NCBI RefSeq assembly: GCF_004349245.1
Contig: NZ_SMLC01000028.1
Coordinates: forward strand, 1 to 61,064
Direction of reading: 5' to 3'
Source: Actinomadura sp. 6K520
GTDB taxonomy: Bacteria > Actinomycetota > Actinomycetes > Streptosporangiales > Streptosporangiaceae
DNA length: 61,064 bases
This document shows, one piece after another, positions 44,539-53,634 of the stretch. Within the stretch, counting starts at the first letter, position 1, and each line of letters opens with the position of its first letter. The notes below the pieces were generated by a model. The model was given only the letters and a program-made list of their open reading frames with translations. It was not told where the DNA came from and searched no databases. Made by a program: the position numbers and the translations under genes.

Positions 44539-45128
44539 CTACCACGCGGCCTCGCTTGATGGTGGTCCGTTCTTGTTGTCGCCTCCGGCGGCGACGGTGA
44601 CGCCGCGGGCGAACAGGGCGTGGAGGCGGGCCACGCCCCTGCCGAAGGGAGAGGACGGCTCCCCGACCAGGAGCAGGTTGCCCATCGGGCAGACGCACAG
44701 GTCGATGCGGGCGGCCAGGACCGCATCGATGACCTCGGCGGCGGCCGAGGCGTCGTAGGCGTCGAGGGCGCAGCAGTGGCCCGCGCGGACGCGGCCGGTG
44801 AGGCCGGCCTCCGCGGTCTCGCGTGCGAGCTTCTCCAGGTCGCGCTGCCCTGGGTCGTAGCTGTAGTCGCAGTGGACGTCGAGGTCCGCGCCGGTCTCCG
44901 CGGCCAGTTCGACGAGCAGGTCGATGTGCCGGTGCCGGTCGCGGGGCTCCTCTACGTCGGGGGCTCCGCCGAGCACGTCGGCGCCTGAGGTGAGGGCTTC
45001 GCGGAGGGCGGGGTGGGGCGGTCGCCGATCGCGGCGACCCGCCCGTCGGCCAGGTGGACGTCGACCGGGTCGGTCGAGTCGAGCAGGCGGGCGCCGCGGA
45101 TCAGCAGGGGTTCAGGTTCCGGCGGCAT
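44539..45128 (-). pseudogene. Decayed amidohydrolase (cytosine deaminase-like)
   Basis: From ATG 45128 the N terminus reads LLIRGARLLDSTDPVDVHLA and DGRVAAIGDRP, the usual amidohydrolase start. Near 45020 the frame shifts: the new frame reads ALREALTSGADVLGG, then DLDVHCDYSYDPGQRDLEKL, RVRAGHCCAL and GVTVAAGGDN, and it stops at 44539. The metal-binding HxH region and the last part of the barrel are missing. An internal deletion plus frameshift and C-terminal truncation explain this. It overlaps the VOC gene by 17 nt. Confidence 0.75.
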
Positions 45129-45447
45129 CGGACCGTCCTTGTTCGGTGCCGAATCCGTCCAGCGCGCTGCGCTCGTCGAGGGTGTCCAGTTCCTCGAACA
45201 GCGTGATCTGCACGTCGCCGGGCGCGTCCAGCCGGGCGTTGAGCGACCGCCAGGGGGTGACGGTGGGCGGGGCGACGGACGCGGCGCCCGCGTCCAGCAG
45301 GCGGTCGTTGACCGAGCGGGTGTCGCCGACCTCGAAGGCGACCCGGAACTTCGGCGCGACCTGGCGGCCCACCTCCACCTCGTCGATGAGCCGCTTCTGC
45401 GCGGGGTTGGCGATCTCCAGTGTGGCCCGGCCGGCGCCGGGGGTCAC
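45112..45447 (-). CDS. Short VOC/glyoxalase-like protein
   Basis: About 111 residues matching only the later part of a VOC domain (FRVAFEVGDTRSVNDRLLDAGA; VQITLFEEL). The usual first strand-helix with FY and LGF is missing. The GTG start overlaps the sigma factor stop (GTGA), so it is translated with it. Either a trimmed but working half-domain or a remnant. Confidence 0.6.
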   Translation of the reverse strand: MTPGAGRATLEIANPAQKRLIDEVEVGRQVAPKFRVAFEVGDTRSVNDRLLDAGAASVAPPTVTPWRSLNARLDAPGDVQITLFEELDTLDERSALDGFGTEQGRSDAAGT

Positions 45448-46394
45448 CACCGGGTGATGAGCGGCATTTCCGGTTCGTGCCGCCGCCAGGCTTCGGTGAG
45501 GCGGGCCAGGCGGGCGGGGGCGGCGATGCCGTGCACGGTCGCGATCCTGCCGTCGGTGATGTCGAACGCCACGACGCCGACGACCCGGTCGCCGAGCACG
45601 AAGAGGATGGCGGGGGTGCCGTTGACGAGCGCGTAGTAGATGCCGGGTGTGCCGCCGAGTCGCCGTTTCGCGGATGCGGGCTGGAAGCCGGCCCGCGCGA
45701 TGGTGGCGATGCCCTGCGGAGTGTCGTAGCGCAGCAGCGTCCTGGTCAGCCCGGCGCCGTCGGAGATCGCGGTCGCGTCGTCGGTGAGCAGTGCCATCAG
45801 CCGTTCGGTGCGGCCCGAGGAGGCGGCGGCGAGGAACTCCTCGACGATCCTGCGGGCGGATACGGGGTCGACTTCGCCGCCGCGGCGGCGCGCGGCGGTG
45901 ATGCGGCGCCGGGCCCGGTGCAGGTGCTGCTGGCTGGTGGACTCGGTGATGCCGAGGATCTCGGCGATCTCGGCATGGCCGTAGGAGAACGCTTCGCGCA
46001 GCAGGTAGACGGCCCGCTCAAGGGGCGCCAGCCGCTCCAGGAGGGTCAGCACGGCCAGGGAGACCGCTTCGCGCTGCTCGACGGTGTCGGCCGGGCCGAG
46101 CATCGGGTCGCCCTCCAGGAGCGGTTCGGGCAGCCAGGCGCCGACGGAGCGTTCGCGGCGGGCCCGCGCCGAGCGGAGCCGGTCGAGGCACAGGTTGGTG
46201 ACGACCTTGGTCAGCCACGCCTCCGGCACCTCGATCCGCCGCCGGTCGGCCGCCTGCCAGCGCAGGAACGCATCCTGCACGGCGTCCTCGGCGTCGGCGG
46301 CCGAGCCCAGCAGCCGGTAGGCCAGTGCGGCCAGCCGGTTCCGGCTGGCCTCGAACCGGCCGGTGTCGAAGCGATCGGTGGCGGTGCCGTCCAC
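45444..46394 (-). CDS. sigJ: ECF41-type sigma factor (SigJ-like) with SnoaL-like C terminus
   Basis: A 316-residue sigma factor. Region 2 (LAYRLLGSAADAEDAVQDAFLRW), region 4 (LREAFSYGHAEIAEILGITESTSQQHLHRARRR, in part) and a C-terminal SnoaL/NTF2-like domain (EEFLAAASSGRTERLMALLTDDA; DGAG near the position of the DGGGK motif). ECF41 factors have no anti-sigma; the C-terminal domain controls activity. Classical partners are oxidoreductases, as here. GTG 46394 is preferred over TTG 46403. It lies downstream of the flavoprotein gene on the same strand. Confidence 0.88.
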   Translation of the reverse strand: MDGTATDRFDTGRFEASRNRLAALAYRLLGSAADAEDAVQDAFLRWQAADRRRIEVPEAWLTKVVTNLCLDRLRSARARRERSVGAWLPEPLLEGDPMLGPADTVEQREAVSLAVLTLLERLAPLERAVYLLREAFSYGHAEIAEILGITESTSQQHLHRARRRITAARRRGGEVDPVSARRIVEEFLAAASSGRTERLMALLTDDATAISDGAGLTRTLLRYDTPQGIATIARAGFQPASAKRRLGGTPGIYYALVNGTPAILFVLGDRVVGVVAFDITDGRIATVHGIAAPARLARLTEAWRRHEPEMPLITRW

Positions 46395-46412
46395 GTGGAC
46401 CAACCTAGGCGG

Positions 46413-47633
46413 CTACGCGGCCGACTTCTCGGCGGACGCGGTCTCCTGCTCGGCGACCGCACCGGGCGCGGCGGTCAGGCGGCGCCTGCGCTTGGGCAGG
46501 CCGAACGTGGGATGCGAGGTGCCCCACAGCGCCCCCCTTTGGATGCCCTCCTTGACCCGCACGGCCGTCCGGCCGCCCAGGTACCTCGGCTTCGCCCGCG
46601 CAGCACCGTCGATCAGCTGCAGTATTCCGTCCCTCCGTCCGAGGCTGATGGCGTTGTACCGGTAGACCAGCTTGATGTTCGCGATCTCGCGGCCGGTCAG
46701 CCGTCCCACGATCGCCTCGATGGCCTGCCGGCCGGTGTAGCCGGCCGAACCGCAGTTCATCGGCAGTTGCCGGCCGTTGTCACCGAGGGTGTGGACGCAG
46801 TCGCCGACGGCGTAGACGTCCGGGTGCGAGACCGACCGCATGGTGCGGTCGACGACGATCTGACCGTTCTCGGTGACCTCAAGACCTCCGGCGGCGGCGA
46901 TGGGGCTGACCGCGAACCCGGCCGTCCACACGGTCGCGTCGGACGCCAGGACGGTGCCGTCGGCGCACAGCACCCGCGTGGCCTCGACGGCCTCGACGCC
47001 GGTGTGCTCCAGAACGGTGACTCCCAGCCGGTCGCAGGCCCGGCGCAGGTGGCCGCGGGCTCCGGCGGAGAGCCGGGCGCCCAGCTCGCCGCGGGCGAGA
47101 AGCGCCACCGACAGGCCGGGCCGGGATTCGGCGATCTCGGCGGCGGTCTCGATGCCCGTCAACCCGTCGCCGACGACCAGCACCCTCCCGCCTCCGCCCC
47201 GCCCGTCCAGGTGGTCCAGGCGCTCGCGCAGGCGCAGCGCCGAGGGCCGTCCGGCGACGTCGAAGGCATGCTCGGCCACGCCGGGGACGCTCTGGTCGGC
47301 GACGCGGCTGCCGAGCGCGTACACAAGCGTGTCGTAGCCGACCTCGGCGCCGCCGTCGGCGTCGGCCACGGTGACGACCCGGCGTTCGGGGTCGATGGCG
47401 GTGACACGGGCCAGGCGCAGTCGTATCCCCGTGCCCGCGAAGACGTCGGTGAGCTCCGGCGCTTCGATCTCCCGGCCGGCCGCGAGCTGGTTCAGCCGCT
47501 GCCGCTGGACGAAGTCCGGCACGGCGTTGATCACGGTGATCTCGGTGTCCGCCGGGGACAGCCGGCGGGCCAGGTTCCCGGCCACGTAGGCCCCGGCATA
47601 GCCGGCGCCGAGGACGACGATGCGGTGCTTCAT
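46413..47633 (-). CDS. NDH-2-like FAD/NAD(P) oxidoreductase
   Basis: A 406-residue pyridine nucleotide-disulfide-type flavoprotein. FAD site IVVLGAGYAGAYVA at the N terminus, NAD site VLVVGDGLTGIETAAEI near 150, second FAD motif VYAVGDCVHTLG near 285. It resembles type II NADH dehydrogenases but with a soluble basic C terminus (PKRRRRL). It lies upstream of the ECF41 sigma gene and is its probable target. Confidence 0.88.
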   Translation of the reverse strand: MKHRIVVLGAGYAGAYVAGNLARRLSPADTEITVINAVPDFVQRQRLNQLAAGREIEAPELTDVFAGTGIRLRLARVTAIDPERRVVTVADADGGAEVGYDTLVYALGSRVADQSVPGVAEHAFDVAGRPSALRLRERLDHLDGRGGGGRVLVVGDGLTGIETAAEIAESRPGLSVALLARGELGARLSAGARGHLRRACDRLGVTVLEHTGVEAVEATRVLCADGTVLASDATVWTAGFAVSPIAAAGGLEVTENGQIVVDRTMRSVSHPDVYAVGDCVHTLGDNGRQLPMNCGSAGYTGRQAIEAIVGRLTGREIANIKLVYRYNAISLGRRDGILQLIDGAARAKPRYLGGRTAVRVKEGIQRGALWGTSHPTFGLPKRRRRLTAAPGAVAEQETASAEKSAA

Positions 47634-47670
47634 GCGCTGCTCCTCTCGATTCGCTTGCTCTCGGTGACTT

Positions 47671-47698
47671 GAGCGGAGCAGCGCCCCGATCCCTGACA
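47671..47698 (-). promoter_or_regulatory. Possible ECF-type promoter of the oxidoreductase-sigma operon
   Basis: On the minus strand TGTCAGG (complement of 47692-47698), 16 bp, then CGCTC (complement of 47671-47675). This resembles the TGTCACA-N16/17-CGTC promoters recognised by ECF41 factors, so autoregulation is possible. Confidence 0.3.
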
Positions 47699-47808
47699 GG
47701 AACTTCGTATGGCGTGGGTCACAGCGCGGCGGGAGCCCGGCGCCCGGCCGTCATCAAGGGGCTGCAACGGGGCTGGCGCCGTCCGAGGCGCGGTGGTGGA
47801 GTGACGGG

Positions 47809-48798
47809 GTGAAGAAGCGCAGACGGCGGTCCACGGCGCAGGAAACGGCCCTGCCCGTACGTCACCACGCCCGCATCGCCGCGGCCCGGCGCGGCGATGT
47901 ACGGGTGAGCGCCTCGATCGGTCCCGGCGGTGAGGTCATCGCGCTGTGGACGGCCGCCGCCGACGTGCGGGCCCTGACGTCATCGATGACGGGGCCGGGC
48001 GGTGTCGCCTTCCCCGATCCTCGCGCCGCCCGCCCGGTGACCGCCCGCGTGACGGTGCACTCGCCGGCGCCGACCGGCGTGACCACGCTCCACGACTTCC
48101 CGCTCGCGTACCCGGCCGTCCAGCCGCTGCCGGACGGCCGGGTCCTGGCCGTGGGCGCCAGGGCCCGCCGGCACCCGGACGGCCCGGACCGCAACGCGAT
48201 CATCTACTCCGCCGACGGAGCCGCGCTGGCCGCCGAGACGCTCGGCGACGGCATCGGGCACGTCTTCACCACCGGCACCGGCCACGTCTGGGTCGGCTAC
48301 TTCGACGAGGGCGTCTACGGCAACCTCGGCTGGGACGGCACTGACGGCCGGGAACCGGTCGGCGCCTGCGGGCTCGCACGCTTCTCCCCCGACCTGAAAG
48401 CCGACTGGCGCTTCCCCTCCAACGACAACCCGTGGGGTGTGATCGACGACTGCTACGCACTCAACGTCGACGCCGAGACCGCCTGGACGTGCTACTACTC
48501 CGGCTTCCCCATCGTCCGCGTCCACGACGGGGCCCTCACCGGCTGGCACGGTGACGGCACCGTCACAAGCGCCCTCATTACCGACGGCTCACGCATCGCC
48601 CTGTACAGCGCCGGCCGCAACCGCCTGACCGCCGGGCAACTCACCGGCGCCCGGATGCGGAGCACCGGACGGTACCGGGTCGTACTCCCCAACGGGCGGG
48701 ACCTCCCCGGCGACGCGCTCGCCATCGGGCGTGGCCCCGACCTGCACATCCTCACGTCCGGCAACTGGTACCGGCTCAACCTCCACGACGTCCCGTGA
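47809..48798 (+). CDS. Conserved hypothetical protein, probable beta-propeller
   Basis: A 329-residue protein without a signal peptide. Repeating hydrophobic-Gly-Asp/Trp strands (TTLHDFPLAYPAVQPLPDGRVLAVGAR; TTGTGHVWVGYFDEGVYG; AETAWTCYYSGFPIVRVHDG) suggest WD40/propeller-like blades. Similar uncharacterised proteins occur in actinomycetes. GTG start at 47809. Stand-alone gene; no catalytic motif visible. Confidence 0.7.
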   Translation: MKKRRRRSTAQETALPVRHHARIAAARRGDVRVSASIGPGGEVIALWTAAADVRALTSSMTGPGGVAFPDPRAARPVTARVTVHSPAPTGVTTLHDFPLAYPAVQPLPDGRVLAVGARARRHPDGPDRNAIIYSADGAALAAETLGDGIGHVFTTGTGHVWVGYFDEGVYGNLGWDGTDGREPVGACGLARFSPDLKADWRFPSNDNPWGVIDDCYALNVDAETAWTCYYSGFPIVRVHDGALTGWHGDGTVTSALITDGSRIALYSAGRNRLTAGQLTGARMRSTGRYRVVLPNGRDLPGDALAIGRGPDLHILTSGNWYRLNLHDVP

Positions 48799-48870
48799 CG
48801 CCGCTACGATCCGGAGCGCCTCGGCGGGGTCGATGCCGATCCGCCTGGCGCATCCCGCCACCTCCCGATG

Positions 48871-49830
48871 TCAGTCCCGGGTCGGGAACCCGACGAGCCG
48901 GGCGCTGTCGTTCCACAGCGCGCCGGCCAGTTCGTCGCTGCGTGCGAGGGGCGAGGGGGCGGTCCAGGTGAGCCGGCCTTGTCTCAGGGCGGCGTACGAG
49001 TGGCCGTCCGGGGGGGTGGCGAACCGGCCGAGGACCAGGTCGGCCAGGGCCTCACCGGCGGCGGTTCGGCTGTTGAGCACGGGGTTCAGCCTGCGCAGGG
49101 GCCGTCCGAGCATCGGGGTGCCCAGCAGGGACCAGGCCGTCCGCAGGGGCGGCGACAGGTGGTTCGCCAGTCCGGTGCCGAACACCTGACCGGGGTCGTA
49201 GGCGAGCACGGTGAGGCCCCGGCGCCCAGTGTCGAGGTGGCCGGACAGTGCCCGTGCGGTGAGGACGGCGCACAGCTTCGACGCGGTGTAGGCGTGCTGG
49301 CCCGCCGTGCGCGGCCGCTGGGCCAGGTCAGGGTCCCGGTCAGGATGGGCCAGCAGTTCGGCGTCCGCGTGCCGCGGGGTGGCGAGCCCGGCGCCGGTGG
49401 CGGGATCGTGCGTGCCGCTGCTCGTCAGGACGACGGTCGCGTGGTCCGCGAGAGCGGGTGACAGCAGTCGCAGCAGCAGGTAGTGCGCAAGGTGGTTGAC
49501 CGCGAACGTCGTTTCGAAGCCGTCGGCCGTCCGGCCGGTGACGTCGGGGAGGATGACGCCGGCGTTGAGGACGAGCGCGTCGATCTGTGCGCCGCCGAGC
49601 CGTTCGAGGGTCGAGGCCGCGAACGCGCGTACCGAGCCGAGTGACGTCAGGTCGAGCGGGATCGGGTCGCCCACCGGTGCCGCCCGGCGCGTTCCCAGGA
49701 TCAGGCGGGTGTCGCCGGAGTGCGTCAGCCGCCGGGCGGTGATCGTCCCGAATCCCGAGGTGCCGCCCGTCATCACGATCGTGGCCCCGCCACCGTCTCC
49801 GGGACCGGTGGCGGGGGTCGGCGGAGTCAT
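48871..49830 (-). CDS. Short-chain dehydrogenase/reductase
   Basis: A 319-residue SDR. Cofactor site TGGTSGFG near residue 21 (TGxxxGxG), NAG motif LVLNAGVILP near 88, catalytic YTASK near 180. The large size fits the protochlorophyllide reductase/retinol dehydrogenase-like group. It overlaps the NmrA-like gene by 4 nt (ATGA), so they are one operon. Confidence 0.9.
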   Translation of the reverse strand: MTPPTPATGPGDGGGATIVMTGGTSGFGTITARRLTHSGDTRLILGTRRAAPVGDPIPLDLTSLGSVRAFAASTLERLGGAQIDALVLNAGVILPDVTGRTADGFETTFAVNHLAHYLLLRLLSPALADHATVVLTSSGTHDPATGAGLATPRHADAELLAHPDRDPDLAQRPRTAGQHAYTASKLCAVLTARALSGHLDTGRRGLTVLAYDPGQVFGTGLANHLSPPLRTAWSLLGTPMLGRPLRRLNPVLNSRTAAGEALADLVLGRFATPPDGHSYAALRQGRLTWTAPSPLARSDELAGALWNDSARLVGFPTRD

Positions 49831-50702
49831 GTCGCGGGCGTCCGGGTCGCGGCCTCGACGACATGGCGCAGCGTCTCGTCGATACCGGTGCTCCCCGCGA
49901 GTTCGCGGTCGCCTCGGGGGCGGAACAGGCCGCGTTGTTCCGCGTCGTACAGGGCCGCGAGTTCCTGTGCGAACGGCAGGGGAAGGCCGGCGTCGAGCAT
50001 CGCGTCGATCCAGCCGGCCTTGGGGATGGTGACCACCTGGAGCGGCTTGCCGAGCACGGCCGCCAGCCGCTCGGCGACCTCCCGTTCGGTGTACTCGGGG
50101 GAAAGGAGGTCGACGGTTTCGCTGGTCGACGGTGGCGCCAGCAGTGCCGCTGCGGCGACCTTCCCGATGTCGCGAGTGGCGATCATCGGGGTGCGGACGT
50201 CGGCGTCCGCGCCGAAGACGGGATAGATCCCGCCGTCCAGCGCGGCGGGGAGGACCGTCTCGACCTTCTCCTGGAAATGCGGTGGCCGGAGCGCGGTCAG
50301 CCGCACGCCGGTCCGGCGCAGCCGGTTCTCGAGATGGTGCAGCCAGCGGACCGGCCCGGTGCCTTCGGGGAGGTCGGCGCCGATCGAGGACAGCATGACG
50401 GCATGGCCGACAGCGCTGTCGCCGACCGCGCCGGCGATCGAATCGGCCAGCCCGCGATGCTCGGCGTCACCGGCGGCCGGGATGGTCGGCAGCATGATGA
50501 ACGCCCCGGCGCTGCCCTGGAGCGCCTCGGCCAGTGCCGCCCGATCGCCGAAGTCGGCGACCACGACCTGCGCTCCCCGCTGTTCCAGGGCCGCCCCCTT
50601 GGCCGCGTCGCGGACCACGGCCCGCACCGGTGCGCCCTGATCGAGCAACTCCTGGGCGACCACCGATCCGACATGCCCGGTGACTCCCGTGATCGTGTAC
50701 AT
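49827..50702 (-). CDS. NmrA-family NAD(P)-binding protein
   Basis: A 291-residue atypical SDR. N terminus ITGVTGHVGSVVAQELL (GxxGxxG), then GAFIMLPTIPAAGDAE and VMLSSIGADLPEGTGPV. No YxxxK. ATG 50702 is preceded by GAGAGAAGGA. First gene of the NmrA-SDR operon, divergent from an AraC regulator that probably controls it. Confidence 0.9.
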   Translation of the reverse strand: MYTITGVTGHVGSVVAQELLDQGAPVRAVVRDAAKGAALEQRGAQVVVADFGDRAALAEALQGSAGAFIMLPTIPAAGDAEHRGLADSIAGAVGDSAVGHAVMLSSIGADLPEGTGPVRWLHHLENRLRRTGVRLTALRPPHFQEKVETVLPAALDGGIYPVFGADADVRTPMIATRDIGKVAAAALLAPPSTSETVDLLSPEYTEREVAERLAAVLGKPLQVVTIPKAGWIDAMLDAGLPLPFAQELAALYDAEQRGLFRPRGDRELAGSTGIDETLRHVVEAATRTPAT

Positions 50703-50771
50703 CGTCCTTCTCTCCTGTGCTCGCTTCGGTTCCTCTCTTTCTCCAGCCAAGCGGCACCGGGTGAGGCGATA

Positions 50772-50792
50772 CATATCTGAGAGGCGCATATC
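50772..50792. promoter_or_regulatory. Possible AraC half-sites between divergent genes
   Basis: CATATC at 50772-50777 and again at 50787-50792, 15 bp apart in the same direction. They lie in the 116-bp spacer between the NmrA and AraC genes, where the local AraC-type regulator would bind. Confidence 0.3.
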
Positions 50793-50818
50793 CATGTCCG
50801 CGCGTCTACGATGAGGAC

Positions 50819-51781
50819 GTGGACCCCCTGAGCGACCTCCTGGAGGGCGTCCGCGCACGGACCGCAGCGTTCTGCCAGGCGATCCTGAACCCCCCGTGGG
50901 CATTGCGTATCGCCGACGGCGCCGCCTTGGCCCTGGCCACCACGTTGCGGGGGCACGCGTGGATCGTGCCGGACCACGGAGAACCGACACTGATACGCAC
51001 GGGTGACGTGGCCATCATCAAGGGCCCGCGCCACTACAACGTCAGCGATGACCCGGCCACCGTCCCTGACGTCATCGTCCACCACGACAACCGCCTGACC
51101 AGCGTGGACGGCACCGACATCACCGCCGCTCTGCGACTCGGACCGCGTACCAGCGGCTACACCCGCGACGGCTCGGCGATCGTCGCCAGCGGCACCTACC
51201 AGATCAGCAGTGACGTCACCGAACGACTCCTCAACGCGTTGCCCGACATCGTGCTGGTGCCCGCCGCGGAGGCCCAGAACCCGGTCATGGCCCTGCTGGC
51301 ACAGGAGGTGGGCCGCGACGGCCCGGCCCAGGACATCGTGCTGGCCCGGCTGCTCGACATCGCACTCGTCGCCACGTTGAGCGCCTGGTTCGCCCGTCCG
51401 GACGCGCAGGCCCCCGGCTGGTACCGCGCGCAGAGCGACCCGCAGGCCGGTCCCGCGCTGCGGCTCATGCACGACGACCCCGCCCACCCCTGGAGCGTCG
51501 GCGAACTCGCCGCGAAAGTGGGCTGCTCCCGAGCCGCCTTCGCGCGCCGCTTCACCGCGCTGGTCGGCGAGCCGCCCATCACCTACCTGACCCACTGGCG
51601 GATGGCGCTCGCCGCCGACCTGCTCCGGACGTCCGACCTCACCATCGAGACGATCGCCCACCGGGTCGGTTACGCCAACGCCTTCGCCCTGAGCGTCGCC
51701 TTCAAGCGCACCCGAGGGGTGTCGCCCACGCAGTACCGCGCAGGTGACCGGGGCACTGGCGACGGTCCACCGGCGCCTTGA
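50819..51781 (+). CDS. AraC-family regulator with cupin_6 domain
   Basis: A 320-residue protein. An N-terminal cupin-like sensor (LALATTLRGHAWIVPDHGE; DVAIIKGPRHYNV) and C-terminal HTH pair (VGELAAKVGCSRAAFARRFTALVG; TIETIAHRVGYANAFALSVAFKRTRGVSPTQYR, in part). The GTG start has GAGGA just upstream. Divergently placed to the NmrA-SDR operon, a common actinobacterial layout for an oxidoreductase regulator. Confidence 0.9.
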   Translation: MDPLSDLLEGVRARTAAFCQAILNPPWALRIADGAALALATTLRGHAWIVPDHGEPTLIRTGDVAIIKGPRHYNVSDDPATVPDVIVHHDNRLTSVDGTDITAALRLGPRTSGYTRDGSAIVASGTYQISSDVTERLLNALPDIVLVPAAEAQNPVMALLAQEVGRDGPAQDIVLARLLDIALVATLSAWFARPDAQAPGWYRAQSDPQAGPALRLMHDDPAHPWSVGELAAKVGCSRAAFARRFTALVGEPPITYLTHWRMALAADLLRTSDLTIETIAHRVGYANAFALSVAFKRTRGVSPTQYRAGDRGTGDGPPAP

Positions 51782-51928
51782 ACGGGCCTGCTCAACTACT
51801 CCCCGGAGGTACTGCCCGCCCAGTTGCGCCTGGACGGGCTCGGCGGTGCCGGGCGGGCCGGTTGGGGGCGGACATACCGGGTACGGCTGACTGAAATATC
51901 CTCTATCACCTGGTCAGGGGGGATTCTC

Positions 51929-52555
51929 ATGACCGGGACAATGCGAGCGCCCCGCAGCCGCGGCATGCTCAGCGGGCTGCTGCTGGTGCTCCTGGCAATC
52001 TGGGGCGGGCTCATCCCGTTCATCGGCCCGTACTTCAACTTCGGCTTCAGTCCGAACGAGACGTGGGTCTACACCGCCGACCGGCTGGTGTTGTCCATCC
52101 TGCCGGCGGTCGCCGTGGGGCTCGGCGGGCTGATCCTGCTGGCCACGGCGAACCGGCCCGTCGCCCAGTTCGGCGGCTGGCTCGCCGCACTCGGCGGGCT
52201 GTGGTTCATCGTCGGCAACACGATCGCCGCGCTCTGGAACATGGGCATGGGCACGCCTCTCGGTGGCGAGGGACGGCGGGTCGCCGAGCAGATGTCGTTC
52301 TTCGAGGGCCTCGGCGCCGTCATGGTCCTGCTGGCGGGGCTGGCGCTGGGCCGGTTCCTGGTGATCGGCGTCCGCGAGGCACGGCGGGCGGACCGGGAAC
52401 GCCATCTCGCCGATGACCGCGCCGGCGCGGGCGACGGCGGCGAGGCGACGGCCGTCCCGGCGCAGCGGAAACGCGGCCACTTCCACCTCGGCCGGCAGAA
52501 GGCGGGAGCCACGGCGGGGAAGGACCGGCACACCACGCGTCCGCGAGGAGGCTGA
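51929..52555 (+). CDS. Four-helix membrane protein of unknown function
   Basis: A 208-residue protein. Hydrophobic helices lie at about 13-35 (MLSGLLLVLLAIWGGLIPFIG), 50-70 (LVLSILPAVAVGLGGLILLA), 76-98 and 120-142 (GLGAVMVLLAGLALGRFLVIG). The cytoplasmic-looking tail of about 60 residues is charged. ATG 51929 has GGGGGGA 6 nt upstream. No close functional match recognised. Confidence 0.75.
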   Translation: MTGTMRAPRSRGMLSGLLLVLLAIWGGLIPFIGPYFNFGFSPNETWVYTADRLVLSILPAVAVGLGGLILLATANRPVAQFGGWLAALGGLWFIVGNTIAALWNMGMGTPLGGEGRRVAEQMSFFEGLGAVMVLLAGLALGRFLVIGVREARRADRERHLADDRAGAGDGGEATAVPAQRKRGHFHLGRQKAGATAGKDRHTTRPRGG

Positions 52556-52654
52556 CCGGCGAACGCCGGACCCACGGCCCCTCCGGGTGGAGCGGGCGGT
52601 GGGCCGGGTGTGGGCGGCCTTCCGGCGCCATGACGGGTCGGATAGCGTCGCGGG

Positions 52655-53602
52655 ATGATCGAAGAGCTGGTGGGCCGGGTGGAAGCCGGCGAGGACGCGG
52701 CCGTGGAGGAACTGGCCGATCTGGCGGCGGCCGGCCCGGCGGCGGTGGCGCCGTACCTGTTGCGGCTGCTGGACGCCGGAGCGCTGTGGCGAGCGGAGGT
52801 CCTGTACCGCGGCGCGGACGAGGACTTCCAGCGCGAGGTGGTCGCCCGGATCGATTCGGGCGCGGACCAGAGGCCGGCCATGCTGGGGTACCTGCTGGCG
52901 CAGACGCGCGGTCGTGTCGTCGAGGAGGCGTTCCGCCGCTGGACGCAGGCTCCGCCGCCCGGGGACTTCGACCCTCTCCAGCGGGGCGCGGCGGCGCTGG
53001 CCCGCGACGGCGGCTGGGAACCGGCGGCGGACGGCGTCCGGGAACTCTGCGGGTCCAGCGCGTACCGCCTGGTGCCGGGGCCGGGCGGTGATCGTCCGGA
53101 GGGAACGTGTCCGTGGTGTGCGAGTCCGCTGTGGACCGCACTGGACGTGGACACCGCCGACGCGAAGGCCGGTGCCGCGCTGGCGCACACCGGCTGGAGC
53201 GGGAGGCTGCGCATCGTCACCTGCCACTTCTGCACGTGCTTCGGCACCACCTATGCCGAGGTCACCGAAGACGGGGACGCGCGTTGGTCCGCACGCAACG
53301 TACGCCCCGACTTCCTTCCCGCCGTGCGGCCCGAGGAGCCGCCGCTGGTCGGGTTCGCGCCGGGGGAACGGCGGCCCACGCCTTACCTTTCCAGCGCTTG
53401 GAACAGGGAGGGGTCCACCCTTGGTGGATGCCCGGACTGGATCCAGGGCCCCGCTTACCGCGACTGCCCGAACTGCGACAGGGCGATGGACTACGTCGGC
53501 CTGATCGGCGGCGCCGACCTGCATGAATACGGCGAAGGCGCCTACTACCTGTTCCTGCACGCGCCATGTGGGCTGGCCGCTGTGGAGTACCAGCAGAGCT
53601 GA
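52655..53602 (+). CDS. DUF1963/YwqG-like protein with Cys-rich C-terminal half
   Basis: A 315-residue protein. The N-terminal 120 residues are helical (ELVGRVEAGEDAAVEELADL; HEAT-like). The C-terminal part has CPWCASPLW, VTCHFCTCFG and GGCPDWIQGPAYRDCPNC followed by MDYVGLIGG, which resembles the end of the YwqG/DUF1963 fold. A zinc site is likely. Function unknown. Single gene. Confidence 0.7.
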   Translation: MIEELVGRVEAGEDAAVEELADLAAAGPAAVAPYLLRLLDAGALWRAEVLYRGADEDFQREVVARIDSGADQRPAMLGYLLAQTRGRVVEEAFRRWTQAPPPGDFDPLQRGAAALARDGGWEPAADGVRELCGSSAYRLVPGPGGDRPEGTCPWCASPLWTALDVDTADAKAGAALAHTGWSGRLRIVTCHFCTCFGTTYAEVTEDGDARWSARNVRPDFLPAVRPEEPPLVGFAPGERRPTPYLSSAWNREGSTLGGCPDWIQGPAYRDCPNCDRAMDYVGLIGGADLHEYGEGAYYLFLHAPCGLAAVEYQQS

Positions 53603-53634
53603 CGAGCGGCGCGTGCCGCGTTCGCCGCCCCGGG

